From NCBI GenBank assembly GCA_028283655.1, contig JAPWKE010000002.1, positions 224,551 through 288,550 of the forward strand: a stretch of 64,000 nt of DNA, in the 5' to 3' direction. The position numbers and the translations under genes are program-made. Under the pieces are notes generated by a model, which saw nothing but the letters and a program-made list of their open reading frames with translations, did no database searches and was not told the origin of the DNA. Below are positions 15,768 to 24,780 of this stretch, one piece after another; position 1 is the stretch's first letter, and each line of letters starts with the position of its first letter. Origin of the DNA: Acidobacteriaceae bacterium. GTDB lineage: Bacteria; Acidobacteriota; Terriglobia; Terriglobales; Acidobacteriaceae.

Positions 15768-18458
15768 ATGCATCTTCCTTCGCAGAAGACGATCTTTCGT
15801 ATCGTCTCCGCAATGTTTCTTTTCTTCATCGCCATCGTTGGCGTCCAGGCGCAGGGCAACTCCGGCAGCCTGAACGGAACGGTTGTGGACCCGAGCGGCG
15901 CAGTTGTTCCCGGCGCGACCGTTACGTTGCAAAACACTGTTACCGGCTACTCCCGCAAGACGACCTCGGATGCTTCGGGCTCGTTCCTGCTGACGAACAT
16001 CCCGTTCAACTCCTACATCGTGTTGGCGAAGGAAGCGGGCTTTTCTGCTGGCCGCGAAGAGGTGCAGATCAACTCGGCCGTGCCGAAGTCGTTGAAGGTA
16101 ACGCTGCTGGTGGCATCGGACACGACGACCGTAACGGTGGACGCACCGGTGGATCTGGTGGAGAACGATCCTCACTTCCACACGGACATCGATCGCTCGA
16201 TGCTGGAGCGTATGCCGATTGAAAGCGCGACGTCTGGTTTGAGCGCGATTGTGACGCAGGCGTCGCCGGGTGTGGCTGCGGATTCAAACGGCCTGATGCA
16301 CGGGCTTGGCGACCATGCTGAGAACTCGTTTTCGATTGATGGACAGCCGATTACGGACCAGCAGAGCAAGGTGTTCTCGAACCAGGTTCCGGCAGCGGCG
16401 ATTCAGTCGCTGGAAGTGATTGGTGGTGCGCCTCCCGCAGAGTACGGCGATAAGACATCGCTGGTTGTGAAGGCAACGACGCGCTCGGGACAGGGTGTTA
16501 CCACGCCAACCGGTAGTGCAACGCTGGGCTATGGTTCGTTCGGTTCCAGCAGTGCGGCGTTCGATGTGTCTTACGGCGGCAAGAAGTGGGGCGAGTTCTT
16601 TGCGGTGGACGGTCAGCAGACCGGACGCTTCCTGGATGCGCCAGAGTTTGCCGTGATGCACGACAAGGGCAACGAAGCGAACGTCTTCGATCGCTACGAC
16701 TACCAGTTCAATAACAACGACTCTATCCACATCAACTTCCAGTACACGCGCTCGTGGTTCCAGACGCCGAACTCGTTTGCAAATCTGAATGTGCTGGATG
16801 CGAATGGTAACAACGTAGGCGACACGGATCAGAAGTCCAAGATCGGCACGATCAACTTCTCGCCGACGTGGACGCATGTGATCAACAACGATAGCGTGTT
16901 CAACCTGGGTGTGTATGTCCGTCGTGACTCGTACAACTACTACGGCAGCAAGAACCCGTTGGCGGATTATGCCGAGGACCAGCAGCAGGAGGCCGTAAAT
17001 CAGGCTCGCTCGTTGCTGAACTGGGGGACGCATGGCGATGTCTCCTATGTGCACGGTGTTCACAATGCGAAGATCGGCGTGTCGTATACACAGACCTTGC
17101 TGGATGAGCACGACAACCTCGGCATCGTTGATCCGACGTTGAATGATCCGACGAGCTCGACGTATAACCCCGACCTTGCGGGCTATGACCTTACGCGTGG
17201 TGGAGGGTTTTACAACTGGAACGGCCACACGGTCGTAAAGCAGTTCGCGGCCTATGCTCAGGACGCGATCACGCTGCGCGACTGGCAGTTCAACTTCGGC
17301 ATTCGTGGCGATGTGTACAACGGCCTGACGATTCAGCGTATGCCTGAGCCGCGCGCGGGCTTGTCGTACACGTTCAAGAAGTCCGGCACGGTGCTGCGTG
17401 CAAGCTATGCGCGTACGCAGGAGACACCGTTCAACGAGAACCTTGTGTTGTCGTCGAAGGGCTGCGCCGATCCGGTGATCTACGGCATCTTCCAGACGAT
17501 CAGCGGTTGCAACTCTCAGAGCGTGACACCGTTCAACCCTGGCTTCCGCAACGAGTTCCACGCAGGTCTGCAGCAGGCTATCGGCAGGCACTTTGTGATG
17601 AACGCCGAGTACATCTGGAAGTACACGCACAACGCGTATGACTTCAGTGTGCTGGGTGCGACGCCGATTACGTTCCCGATCGAATGGCACAACTCGAAGA
17701 TCCCGGGCGTTGCTCTTTCGGCAACTCTCACGGATGTGAAGGGTATCAGTGTTCGCTTCAACGCTTCGAGCGTGGCTGCGCGCTTCTTCAACCCGCAGAT
17801 CGGTGGCGTGGGTGCAACGCCGGTGAGCACGAACGTGGGCATCTCCAATGGCTTTGCTCCGTTCCGCATCGACCATGATGAGAAGTTCAACCAGACGACG
17901 AATATCCAATACAACATGCCGTTCCGCAAGAGCCTTTGGTACTCCATGAACTGGAAGTACGATTCGGGTCTGGTGGCTGGCGCAACACCTTGCTACAACC
18001 CCAACGGCGTGAACACGGACTGCGATCCGTCGACGGCGATTACGATCAATGGCCAGCCGGGCATTGATCTGAGCGGGCTTTCGGCTGATCAGCAGTTCCA
18101 GGCTGGGCTGTCGTGCAATGGTGTTGCGGCTACACCGACACAAGGCATCATGACGAACGGTCTGGCGCAGTGCCCGGTGGCTGAGTTGAAGTCGTCGCTG
18201 CTGAAGCTGCCGGCGATCAACACGGAGGATGCGGACCACAATCCTTCGCGTGTGCAGTCGCGCAACCTCTTTGACATGGCGCTGGGCGATGACGATATCG
18301 CTCACTTCGGCAAGGGCGCGCGCTACAAGATTGCAGGGCACGTTACTGCGATCAATGTCACGAACAAGTATGCGCTGTACAACTTCCTCTCAACGTTCTC
18401 GGGCACGCACTACGTGACACCGCGAACGGTGACGGGTGAGTTGTCACTCCGCTTCTAA
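15768..18458 (+). CDS. TonB-dependent outer-membrane receptor with N-terminal CarboxypepD_reg-like domain
   Basis: Protein of 896 residues in the outer membrane that imports a bulky or scarce ligand using TonB energy. Signal peptide about 1-26 (ending GVQAQ). Residues 28-105 form the beta-sandwich (GSLNGTVVDPSGAVVPGATV, GSFLLTNIPFNSYIV) typical of Acidobacteria receptors. A plug domain follows (SFSIDGQPITD, then IQSLEVIGGAPPAEYGDK), then a long beta-barrel ending GELSLRF with a C-terminal Phe. ATG 15768 has GAGG seven bases upstream; the frame is open from 15183 but that part is another frame of the preceding gene. The barrel lacks a family-specific signature I recognise. The DUF2946-like neighbour hints at a metal-related ligand; carbohydrate uptake is an alternative. 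Confidence 0.9.
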   Translation: MHLPSQKTIFRIVSAMFLFFIAIVGVQAQGNSGSLNGTVVDPSGAVVPGATVTLQNTVTGYSRKTTSDASGSFLLTNIPFNSYIVLAKEAGFSAGREEVQINSAVPKSLKVTLLVASDTTTVTVDAPVDLVENDPHFHTDIDRSMLERMPIESATSGLSAIVTQASPGVAADSNGLMHGLGDHAENSFSIDGQPITDQQSKVFSNQVPAAAIQSLEVIGGAPPAEYGDKTSLVVKATTRSGQGVTTPTGSATLGYGSFGSSSAAFDVSYGGKKWGEFFAVDGQQTGRFLDAPEFAVMHDKGNEANVFDRYDYQFNNNDSIHINFQYTRSWFQTPNSFANLNVLDANGNNVGDTDQKSKIGTINFSPTWTHVINNDSVFNLGVYVRRDSYNYYGSKNPLADYAEDQQQEAVNQARSLLNWGTHGDVSYVHGVHNAKIGVSYTQTLLDEHDNLGIVDPTLNDPTSSTYNPDLAGYDLTRGGGFYNWNGHTVVKQFAAYAQDAITLRDWQFNFGIRGDVYNGLTIQRMPEPRAGLSYTFKKSGTVLRASYARTQETPFNENLVLSSKGCADPVIYGIFQTISGCNSQSVTPFNPGFRNEFHAGLQQAIGRHFVMNAEYIWKYTHNAYDFSVLGATPITFPIEWHNSKIPGVALSATLTDVKGISVRFNASSVAARFFNPQIGGVGATPVSTNVGISNGFAPFRIDHDEKFNQTTNIQYNMPFRKSLWYSMNWKYDSGLVAGATPCYNPNGVNTDCDPSTAITINGQPGIDLSGLSADQQFQAGLSCNGVAATPTQGIMTNGLAQCPVAELKSSLLKLPAINTEDADHNPSRVQSRNLFDMALGDDDIAHFGKGARYKIAGHVTAINVTNKYALYNFLSTFSGTHYVTPRTVTGELSLRF

Positions 18459-18477
18459 CGCTGAGAGAACACCAACA

Positions 18478-18510
18478 ACAAAGCCCGCCAGTGATGGCGG
18501 GCTTTGTTTA
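18478..18510 (+). terminator. Terminator after TonB receptor
   Basis: Perfect 13-bp stem (18478-18490 with 18495-18507) around AAAGCCCGCCA/TGGCGGGCTTT, loop GTGA, followed by TTTATT. It overlaps the last codon of the convergent gene at 18508. Confidence 0.88.
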
Positions 18511-19782
18511 TTGGGGGGCCGCTATGAGGTCGGGGGCGACGAGGGGAATCCCAAGCCCGCGGTCGAAGCTGACGGGGGATTGTTCGAGGGCGCGGATGAT
18601 CTCTGGCGAGTTGGAGGTGAACTGCCAGCAGACGGCGTCGCTGGCAACGACGGTGCAGACGGTGGCGAGTTCCATCTCATGGCCGCGGAAGTCGCCTTTG
18701 CGAAGCTGGCCCTGGAGGAGAAATGCGTCACGCGCACCGATTTTGTACGCGATGGGTTTCCTTGTTTTGCCGCCGCGTTTTTTGTAGCCTTTGCCGATGC
18801 CTTCGATGAGTCCGTGCAGGGTCGCGGTTGTGGGTTCCAGGTGGCTGCACTGAAGGTCGATGGCGAAGACAAAGAGGTTGGAGTGGGAGTCATCTTCCAG
18901 GTCGTCGGCGCCAAGTAGCGAGTGCATGCAGTGGAGCGCTTGCTTGTCTTTCTCCTCTGCGATATCGGTGTTGGTTTGCAGGATGGCTTCAACGCGTGGC
19001 TGCGCTTTGGCGAAGGTGCCGGGGTAGGTGTACTCGATGTGCCGCTTGTCGTCGTGGAAGGTGATGGAGGGCAACAGGTTGAAGCGGCTGACGTCTTCGG
19101 GGATGGCTGCGGTGGGGGCGTCTTTGCCGAAGGTGAGGGGAAGGGCTGCGAGCCGACGGACCTTGCTGGCGCTGGACGATATGAAGACCATGCAGGTGAG
19201 GTCGAGGTTTGTGGGCAGGCACATGGCTTCGCCGAAGAGGATGCCGTGGTTGGCCTGCGAGTAGACGTTGCCCGTGGTGATGCCCGCGGTGCGTGTGCCG
19301 AGGGTGTAGTCCATCGGCGAGGCCATGGTCTCTTTGCCGTTGCCGTGCAGCATGTTTTTGAGCAACATGCCGCTGGTGGAGCGAACACGATCCTGTGTGA
19401 GGGGATGCTGCTCGAAGCACTCGCCGTTGTAGCGATAGAGGAAGATGCGGCGAACGGAGATGGCGTCGAAGGCGTAGAGCTGCAGTTGGACACAGGGCTT
19501 GCCTGCGGCGGATTTGCTCTTGCTGTTGCTGTTGATCCTGGCGAGCAGGTCGGTGCGCGAGCGAATGCCGTCGGGCAGGTCGAAGCTGAGGTCGGCTTCA
19601 GGGAGCACGACGTGGCTGGGACCGAAGGTTGGTTCGGTCACCTCGTCCAGCTTGTCGTCGTGCTTTTCTGCTGGAGCCTGGATTGCCGGGGTCTGGATCG
19701 CCGGAGGCGCAGCAGGGCTGGTTTGCTGCGGCGCAGGCAAGGGGGAAAGCAGGAGTGCAAGGGCGCTGAACAGAAGCATCAT
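18508..19782 (-). CDS. Exported protein of unknown function
   Basis: About 424 residues from the ATG at 19782 (a GTG eight codons upstream at 19806 is also possible; neither has a clear ribosome site). An N-terminal hydrophobic signal (MMLLFSALALLLSPL) is followed by a Pro/Ala/Gln-rich linker (APPAIQTPAIQAPAE) and then a soluble domain of mixed alpha/beta character. It contains recurring cysteines (GKPCVQLQLY, GECFEQH, CLPTNLDLTCMVF, LHCMH), some of which could form disulfides in the periplasm. I recognise no domain. It is convergent with the TonB receptor and shares its terminator. Confidence 0.72.
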   Translation of the reverse strand: MMLLFSALALLLSPLPAPQQTSPAAPPAIQTPAIQAPAEKHDDKLDEVTEPTFGPSHVVLPEADLSFDLPDGIRSRTDLLARINSNSKSKSAAGKPCVQLQLYAFDAISVRRIFLYRYNGECFEQHPLTQDRVRSTSGMLLKNMLHGNGKETMASPMDYTLGTRTAGITTGNVYSQANHGILFGEAMCLPTNLDLTCMVFISSSASKVRRLAALPLTFGKDAPTAAIPEDVSRFNLLPSITFHDDKRHIEYTYPGTFAKAQPRVEAILQTNTDIAEEKDKQALHCMHSLLGADDLEDDSHSNLFVFAIDLQCSHLEPTTATLHGLIEGIGKGYKKRGGKTRKPIAYKIGARDAFLLQGQLRKGDFRGHEMELATVCTVVASDAVCWQFTSNSPEIIRALEQSPVSFDRGLGIPLVAPDLIAAPQ

Positions 19783-19828
19783 GAGAGTGTTTGAGCATAG
19801 TAGCACCGCGACCTGCTAGGCTTTTGCT

Positions 19829-20440
19829 GTGTTGATCTTGCGAAGATTCACCGCCGTTGGCGCGGCCTTATTGCTGAGTACCGGAACGCTGGCGCAGGAT
19901 GTGAAGCCTGCTGTCTCGCCGCTGACTCGTACGGAACAGATTATTCAGGCGCTGGACCTTCATCCGCTGGCTCGTGAAGGCGGGCTGCGCGGCGTGATTG
20001 GGCGGACACTGCCGGAGGCGGTGATCGAGGGCAAAGCGATGGCGGTGGAGAGCCGTAACTACGCGATGCTGACCCGCTTGTACCCTGCGCACTACCTGCA
20101 TCGGCTGGAGTCTGAGGAGACGCACATCTTGGTCGAAGGCGGGCCGGTGGAGGTCTTCATCCTGTGCCCGAGCGGGCACATGGAGCAGGACCGCATGAGC
20201 CGCAACTTTACTGCGGGCGAAGATGCCGTGGTGCCTGTGCCGGCTGGTTGCTGGCAGGCAGAAAGGCTTGCTCCGGGCGTGGATTATGCGCTGATGGTGA
20301 GCACGCAGGCGCCGGAGTGGCGCAGCGATCGGGTGCGCGTGGGCGCCGGGCCGGATTGGGTGCGACGCTATACGGGCAAGGCTCCGTGGGCGACGCCGGA
20401 GCTGCTGCGAGAGCTGATCGGACCGAACTGGCAGCCATAG
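19829..20440 (+). CDS. Exported cupin-fold (DUF985/Cupin_5-like) protein
   Basis: About 203 residues with a GTG start at 19829 and a signal peptide ending near GTLAQD. The body matches the DUF985 cupin pattern: a helical LDLHPLAREGGLRGVIGRT opening, a SRNYAMLTRLYPAHYLHRLESEETHI strand pair and VPAGCWQAERL, where the family has VPAGxWQAA. Usual cupin metal ligands are only partly present: the HW.R..E core reads LHRLESEE here. Most Cupin_5 proteins are cytoplasmic, so the signal peptide is notable. The role is unknown. It lies 46 bases from the divergent exported-protein gene and ends at a strong terminator. Confidence 0.72.
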   Translation: MLILRRFTAVGAALLLSTGTLAQDVKPAVSPLTRTEQIIQALDLHPLAREGGLRGVIGRTLPEAVIEGKAMAVESRNYAMLTRLYPAHYLHRLESEETHILVEGGPVEVFILCPSGHMEQDRMSRNFTAGEDAVVPVPAGCWQAERLAPGVDYALMVSTQAPEWRSDRVRVGAGPDWVRRYTGKAPWATPELLRELIGPNWQP

Positions 20441-20450
20441 AAGATACGAG

Positions 20451-20494
20451 CAGCAGAAAGGCCGCAGAGCGATTGCTTTGCGGCCTTTCTGCTG
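20451..20494. terminator. Bidirectional terminator between cupin gene and cysS
   Basis: Almost perfect 20-bp stem (20451-20470 with 20475-20494, one wobble) around CAGCAGAAAGGCCGCA, loop GATT, between two convergent stops. Confidence 0.88.
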
Positions 20495-20507
20495 GCGTTT
20501 GGAGAGC

Positions 20508-22007
20508 TTACTTGCGCTTCCAGCGCACGCCGTCTTTGCCGTCCTCAAGCACGATGCCCTTTTCGAGCAGTTCGTTGCGGATGGCGTCGGCGCGGGCGAA
20601 GTTGCGCTGACGCTTGGCCAGCGTGCGTTCGGCGACGAGGGCGTCGATATCAGCGTCGGTGAAGGAACCCGCACCGAACTGTGCGAGCACTTCGGGGGAC
20701 GCTTCTTCGAGGCGGCCCTCGCTTTCGGCCCATGCCAGGGCTGCTTTGGTGAGCTCGGCGTCGTGGTCTTCCAGCACGGCGAAGATGGCATCGAACTTCG
20801 CCAGCAGCGCGAGCGTGGCGTCGGCGTCGGCGCGGGTCAGCTTGCTGGCGTCGGCTGCAGCGTTGACGATGCGCAGCACGTCGAAGATCGCGGCGCGCGC
20901 TTCGGCGGTGTTCAGGTCGTTGTTCAGCGCTGCGGTGTAGTTCTCTTCGCCCTTGCGGATCGCGTCGGCGATTGCGGTGTCGGCTGCGGGAACGTCCTGC
21001 CAGGTACCGGTGAGCACGCGCTGGTAGAAGTTGCGCAGGCGCTCGATGGCGTTGGTCGATTCGGTGAGGCCGTCGAAGGTGAAGTTGAGCTGGTGGCGGT
21101 ACGGCACCGAGAGGAGAAGGAAGCGGATCGCGGAGGCGCGATGGCCCTTCAGCAGCAGGTCGCGGAGCGTGTAGAAGTTGCCTTCGCTCTTCGACATCTT
21201 CTTGCCTTCGACGAGCAGGAAGCGGACGTGGAACCAGTGGCGTGCGAAGGGCTGGTGTGAGGCGCACTCGCTTTGGGCGATCTCGTTCTCGTGGTGCGGG
21301 AACATGAGATCTTCGCCGCCTGCGTGGAGGTCGAAGGAGTCGCCGAGGTACTTCATCGCCATTGCCGAGCACTCAATGTGCCAGCCGGGGCGGCCGTCGC
21401 CGAGCGGCGTGCTCCAGGAGGTTTCGCCGGGCTTGGCGGCCTTCCAGAGAGCGAAGTCGCGGGCTGCGTCCTTGTCGTACTCATCGACGTCGACGCGAGC
21501 GCCGTCTTCGATGCCTTCGAAGTCCTTCTTGGAGAGCTTGCCGTACTCGGGGAACTTTGCGATGCGGAAGTACCAGGAGCCATCCGGGCCTTTGTAGGCG
21601 ATGTCTTCGCTGGCAAGCCGTTCGATGAGCGCGACCATATCGTCGATGTGCTCGGTCGCGCGTGCGATGGCTTCGGGGCGCTCGACGCCGAGAGCGTCCA
21701 TGTCTTCAAAGAACGCCTGTTCGAACTTCGCAGAGTACTCCGCGATGGGCTTGCCTGCGGCGGTGGCGTTGCGGATGATCTTGTCGTCCACGTCGGTGAC
21801 GTTCATGACGTGGCGCAACGTGAGTCCGCTCAGCCGCGCAACGCGGCGCAGCACGTCGACGTGGAGGAAGGTGCGGAAGTTGCCGATGTGGCCGTAGTCG
21901 TAGACGGTGGGTCCGCAGCAATAGAAGCGGAAGGTCTGACCGTCGGTGGCGAAGAGCGGCTCGATTTTGCCGGAGAGAGTATTAAAAAGTTGAACGGGCA
22001 AGGTCAC
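20508..22007 (-). CDS. cysS: Cysteinyl-tRNA synthetase
   Basis: Class I aminoacyl-tRNA synthetase charging tRNA-Cys, 499 residues (E. coli 461). The start is a GTG at 22007. The zinc/active-site Cys and the HIGH motif occur in FRFYCCGPTVYDYGHIGNF (residues 27-44). The catalytic-core sequence GWHIECSAMA and HAGGEDLMFPHHENEIAQSE carry the zinc-binding Cys/His residues. The KMSKS loop is GKKMSKSEGNF. The C-terminal helical domain recognises the anticodon (ends EDGKDGVRWKRK). It lies 167 bases downstream of tsaD on the same strand; the two may be cotranscribed, as both serve tRNA function. Confidence 0.98.
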   Translation of the reverse strand: MTLPVQLFNTLSGKIEPLFATDGQTFRFYCCGPTVYDYGHIGNFRTFLHVDVLRRVARLSGLTLRHVMNVTDVDDKIIRNATAAGKPIAEYSAKFEQAFFEDMDALGVERPEAIARATEHIDDMVALIERLASEDIAYKGPDGSWYFRIAKFPEYGKLSKKDFEGIEDGARVDVDEYDKDAARDFALWKAAKPGETSWSTPLGDGRPGWHIECSAMAMKYLGDSFDLHAGGEDLMFPHHENEIAQSECASHQPFARHWFHVRFLLVEGKKMSKSEGNFYTLRDLLLKGHRASAIRFLLLSVPYRHQLNFTFDGLTESTNAIERLRNFYQRVLTGTWQDVPAADTAIADAIRKGEENYTAALNNDLNTAEARAAIFDVLRIVNAAADASKLTRADADATLALLAKFDAIFAVLEDHDAELTKAALAWAESEGRLEEASPEVLAQFGAGSFTDADIDALVAERTLAKRQRNFARADAIRNELLEKGIVLEDGKDGVRWKRK

Positions 22008-22174
22008 AGATCTTTCGCTTGGACTTGGGGCGCGGCATACGCGCGGATCGTGTCTTATTCTAGCGGTTCGCGGCGTATCGACCTACCGCTGGCCGCCATA
22101 TCGGGATTTTTGAATGCCTCTGCGGACGCCAAGTGTTTGCGGTGGTCGTCTGGTGACGGAACAAGGTACAAGCT

Positions 22175-23347
22175 CTACCCCAGCCGCAGTTGCGGTGTTG
22201 GTTCGAGCGTGTCGGGGGTGAACTGGGAGCAGAGGAGCTTGGGCCATGCGGCGGCGGCGATCATCGCGGCGTTGTCGGTGGAGAGGGCGATCTGTGGGAA
22301 CGCGATAGGAAGCTTGCGCTTTGCGGCTTCTGCGGACATCTCGGCGCGCAGGGCGCTGTTGGCGGAGACGCCGCCGGAGACCACGATGGAGCGCGCGCCG
22401 AAGTGCTCGGCGGCTGAGAACGACTTGCGCAGCAGGTTCTTGACGACCGCGTGCTGGAAGCTGGCGATGAGGTTCAGCGTGGGCTGGTCGAACTCGGCAC
22501 GGACGGCGGCGAACGCTTCGGGGTCGGAGGGTTTCTGCGTCAGCAGGCCGCGCTGGCGCAGGCTCTGTTCGCGTTCGGCGATGCGCGAGCCCATGTGGTG
22601 GAGTTCGGTGTAGCGGCGAACGGCGGTTTTGATGCCGGAAAAGCTGAAGTCGAAGCGCACGTCATCGTCTACGCCTGCGAGTTTGGGAGCGGTCTTGCCG
22701 CTGGCCTTCTGCTTGATCTGCGCGAAGGGGAAGAGCGTGCGGTCCGGCGTACCAAGTTTGGCGAGGGCATCCATCCAGGGGCCGCCGGGGTAGGGCAGGC
22801 CGAGCAGCTTGGCGACCTTGTCGAAGGCCTCGCCTGCGGCGTCGTCGACGGTGCGGCCGACGTTGCGATACCGCCAGAGACCGTCGATGTTTTCCGCGAG
22901 ATAGAGGTGCGTGTGGCCGCCGGAGACGACGAGTGCGAGCAGCGGCGAGGCTTCGGTGAAGCTCGCGCCTGCCTCCATCAGCACGGCGTGGATGTGGCCT
23001 TCGAGGTGGTTCACCGCGATGAGCGGGCGTTGCGTTGCGAAGGCGAGGGACTTGGCAAAGGTGATGCCGACGAGCAGCGCACCGGCGAGGCCGGGGCCTT
23101 CGGTGACGGCGATGGCGTCAAGGTCGGCGTAGGTGACGCCTGCAAGATGCATGGCTTCGCGCACGACAGGGACGATGGCGCGCAGGTGCTCGCGGCTCGC
23201 CAGTTCGGGGACGACGCCGCCGTAGTTCACATGCACTAGCTGCGAAGCGACGACGTTGGAGAGCACTTCGGTTCCTGCGCGGACGATCGACGCCGAGGTC
23301 TCGTCGCAGGAGCTTTCAATGCCGAGAATGAGTTTGCTTTCAGCCAC
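22175..23347 (-). CDS. tsaD: tRNA N6-adenosine threonylcarbamoyltransferase
   Basis: Transfers the threonylcarbamoyl group to A37 of ANN-decoding tRNAs, together with TsaB/TsaE/TsaC, which are not in this window. 390 residues from a GTG start at 23347. The ASKHA nucleotide-binding fold shows ILGIESSCDETSAS at 7-20, the metal-binding NHLEGHIHA (His114 and His118), VVSGGHTHLYL, and the C-terminal VVSGGVSANSALR and ALSTDNAAMIAA (the Asp that completes the metal site). It is longer than E. coli TsaD (337) because of insertions around LFPFAQIKQKASGKTAPKL. Divergent from the CCA gene with only 41 bases between starts. Confidence 0.97.
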   Translation of the reverse strand: MAESKLILGIESSCDETSASIVRAGTEVLSNVVASQLVHVNYGGVVPELASREHLRAIVPVVREAMHLAGVTYADLDAIAVTEGPGLAGALLVGITFAKSLAFATQRPLIAVNHLEGHIHAVLMEAGASFTEASPLLALVVSGGHTHLYLAENIDGLWRYRNVGRTVDDAAGEAFDKVAKLLGLPYPGGPWMDALAKLGTPDRTLFPFAQIKQKASGKTAPKLAGVDDDVRFDFSFSGIKTAVRRYTELHHMGSRIAEREQSLRQRGLLTQKPSDPEAFAAVRAEFDQPTLNLIASFQHAVVKNLLRKSFSAAEHFGARSIVVSGGVSANSALRAEMSAEAAKRKLPIAFPQIALSTDNAAMIAAAAWPKLLCSQFTPDTLEPTPQLRLG

Positions 23348-23388
23348 CGTGATCTATCGTAGCGTTTGAAGGCATCAGAGTAGAAACG

Positions 23389-24780
23389 ATGGCTCGTTTG
23401 AACGATTCCGGATACCGTGCCGCGCTTGCGGTGGTGCAGCGGCTGCAGCGCGAAGGCTTTCAGGCCGTGCTGGCGGGCGGCTGCGTGCGCGATCTGCTGC
23501 TGGGCGTGCCGTCCAAGGACTTTGACGTTGCCACAAGCGCGCGACCGGAGCAGGTGCAGCCGCTGTTTGCGCGGACCGCGACGGTAGGAGCCCACTTTGG
23601 CGTGGTGCAGGTGTACGACGACGTAGACGGAGAGCGCGTGCAGACGGAGGTTGCGACGTTTCGGCATGACGTCGGCTACTCCGATGGCCGGAGGCCGAGC
23701 GAGGTGCGCTACTCGATGACTGCGGAAGAGGATGTGGCGCGGCGTGACTTCACCATCAATGGCCTGCTGCTGGACGTGATGCGGTTTGAAGCGGGGGAGC
23801 CGGTAGAGGCTTGCGTGCTGGATTACTGCAAGGGAATCGCTGATCTGCGTGCCGGTGTCGTGCGTGCGATTGGCGATCCGGTGCAGCGGTTTGAAGAAGA
23901 CAAGCTCCGTTTGCTGCGTGCTGTGCGCTTTGCCGCGCGGTTTGCGTTTGCGATTGAGCCGCGAACGTTTGCGGCGATGCAGGCGGAAGCCGCAAACATC
24001 GAGATCGTGTCGAAGGAGCGCATCTGCACGGAGCTGACGCGGATTCTGACGCAGGGCCAGGCGCGGCGCGGGCTTGAGCTGCTGGATGAGTCGTTGCTGT
24101 TGCAGCATGTGTTGCCAGAGGTTGCCGCGATGCATGGCGTGGCGCAGCCGCCGCAGTTTCATCCCGAAGGCGATGTGTGGGTGCATACGCTGATGCTGCT
24201 GGAGCATCTGCCTGCCCATGCGAGCGCGACGCTGGCGTGGGGGATGCTGCTGCATGATGTCGGCAAGCCCGTGACCTTTACCCCGCCGGACCCTGCAAAG
24301 CCAGGAGACCGCATCCGCTTCAACGGCCATGCCGAACGCGGCGTGGAGATTGCTCGCGAGATCTGCAATCGGCTGCGCATGTCGAACGAGGAGAAGGAGC
24401 AGATTCTCGCGCTGGTGAAGCACCACATGCAGTTCGGTGATGTGGAGAAGATGAAGGCTTCGACGCTGAAGCGCTTTCTGCGACTGCCGCACTTTGACGA
24501 ACACCTTGCGCTGCACTATGCCGATGCGACGAGCTCGCACGGTGCGATGGGAGCGTATGAGTATGCGAAGCAGCACTTTGAGCAGAGCGAAGAAAAGGAG
24601 TTGCGGCCTACTCTGCTGATCGGCGGAGCAGAGTTGATCGCGATGGGTATGAAGCCCGGGCCGCAGTTCAGCAGGATTCTGGTCGCGGCGGAAGATGCGC
24701 AACTGGAAGGGCGTTTCTCGACGCGTGAGGAAGCGATAGAGTGGGTTCGCGAGCATTTCAGCTCCGGAGAAACTGCGTGA
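23389..24780 (+). CDS. CCA-adding/poly(A) polymerase-family tRNA nucleotidyltransferase with HD domain
   Basis: Class II polymerase-beta-type nucleotidyltransferase of 463 residues, likely acting on tRNA 3' ends. The head domain shows GGCVRDLLLG (30-39) and the catalytic DFDVAT (Asp44, Asp46). The third acidic strand is VQTEVATFR, and RRDFTINGLLLD and DKLRLLRAVRFAARF are the base-selection segments. A C-terminal HD phosphohydrolase domain includes GMLLHDVGKPV (His289) and later HAERGVEIA and KHHMQF. Whether it adds CCA, only A, or C is not decidable by eye. Its TGA stop overlaps the GTG start of the pectate lyase by four bases. Confidence 0.9.
   Translation: MARLNDSGYRAALAVVQRLQREGFQAVLAGGCVRDLLLGVPSKDFDVATSARPEQVQPLFARTATVGAHFGVVQVYDDVDGERVQTEVATFRHDVGYSDGRRPSEVRYSMTAEEDVARRDFTINGLLLDVMRFEAGEPVEACVLDYCKGIADLRAGVVRAIGDPVQRFEEDKLRLLRAVRFAARFAFAIEPRTFAAMQAEAANIEIVSKERICTELTRILTQGQARRGLELLDESLLLQHVLPEVAAMHGVAQPPQFHPEGDVWVHTLMLLEHLPAHASATLAWGMLLHDVGKPVTFTPPDPAKPGDRIRFNGHAERGVEIAREICNRLRMSNEEKEQILALVKHHMQFGDVEKMKASTLKRFLRLPHFDEHLALHYADATSSHGAMGAYEYAKQHFEQSEEKELRPTLLIGGAELIAMGMKPGPQFSRILVAAEDAQLEGRFSTREEAIEWVREHFSSGETA

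Noticed and set aside
16284..18341. 685-residue open frame antisense to the TonB receptor
   Set aside because: Arg/Val-rich shadow composition, no ribosome site and no domain; the plus-strand receptor is unambiguous.
23236..24756. 506-residue minus-strand frame over the CCA gene
   Set aside because: Arg/His/Leu-rich shadow of the nucleotidyltransferase; the long open frame comes from high G+C.
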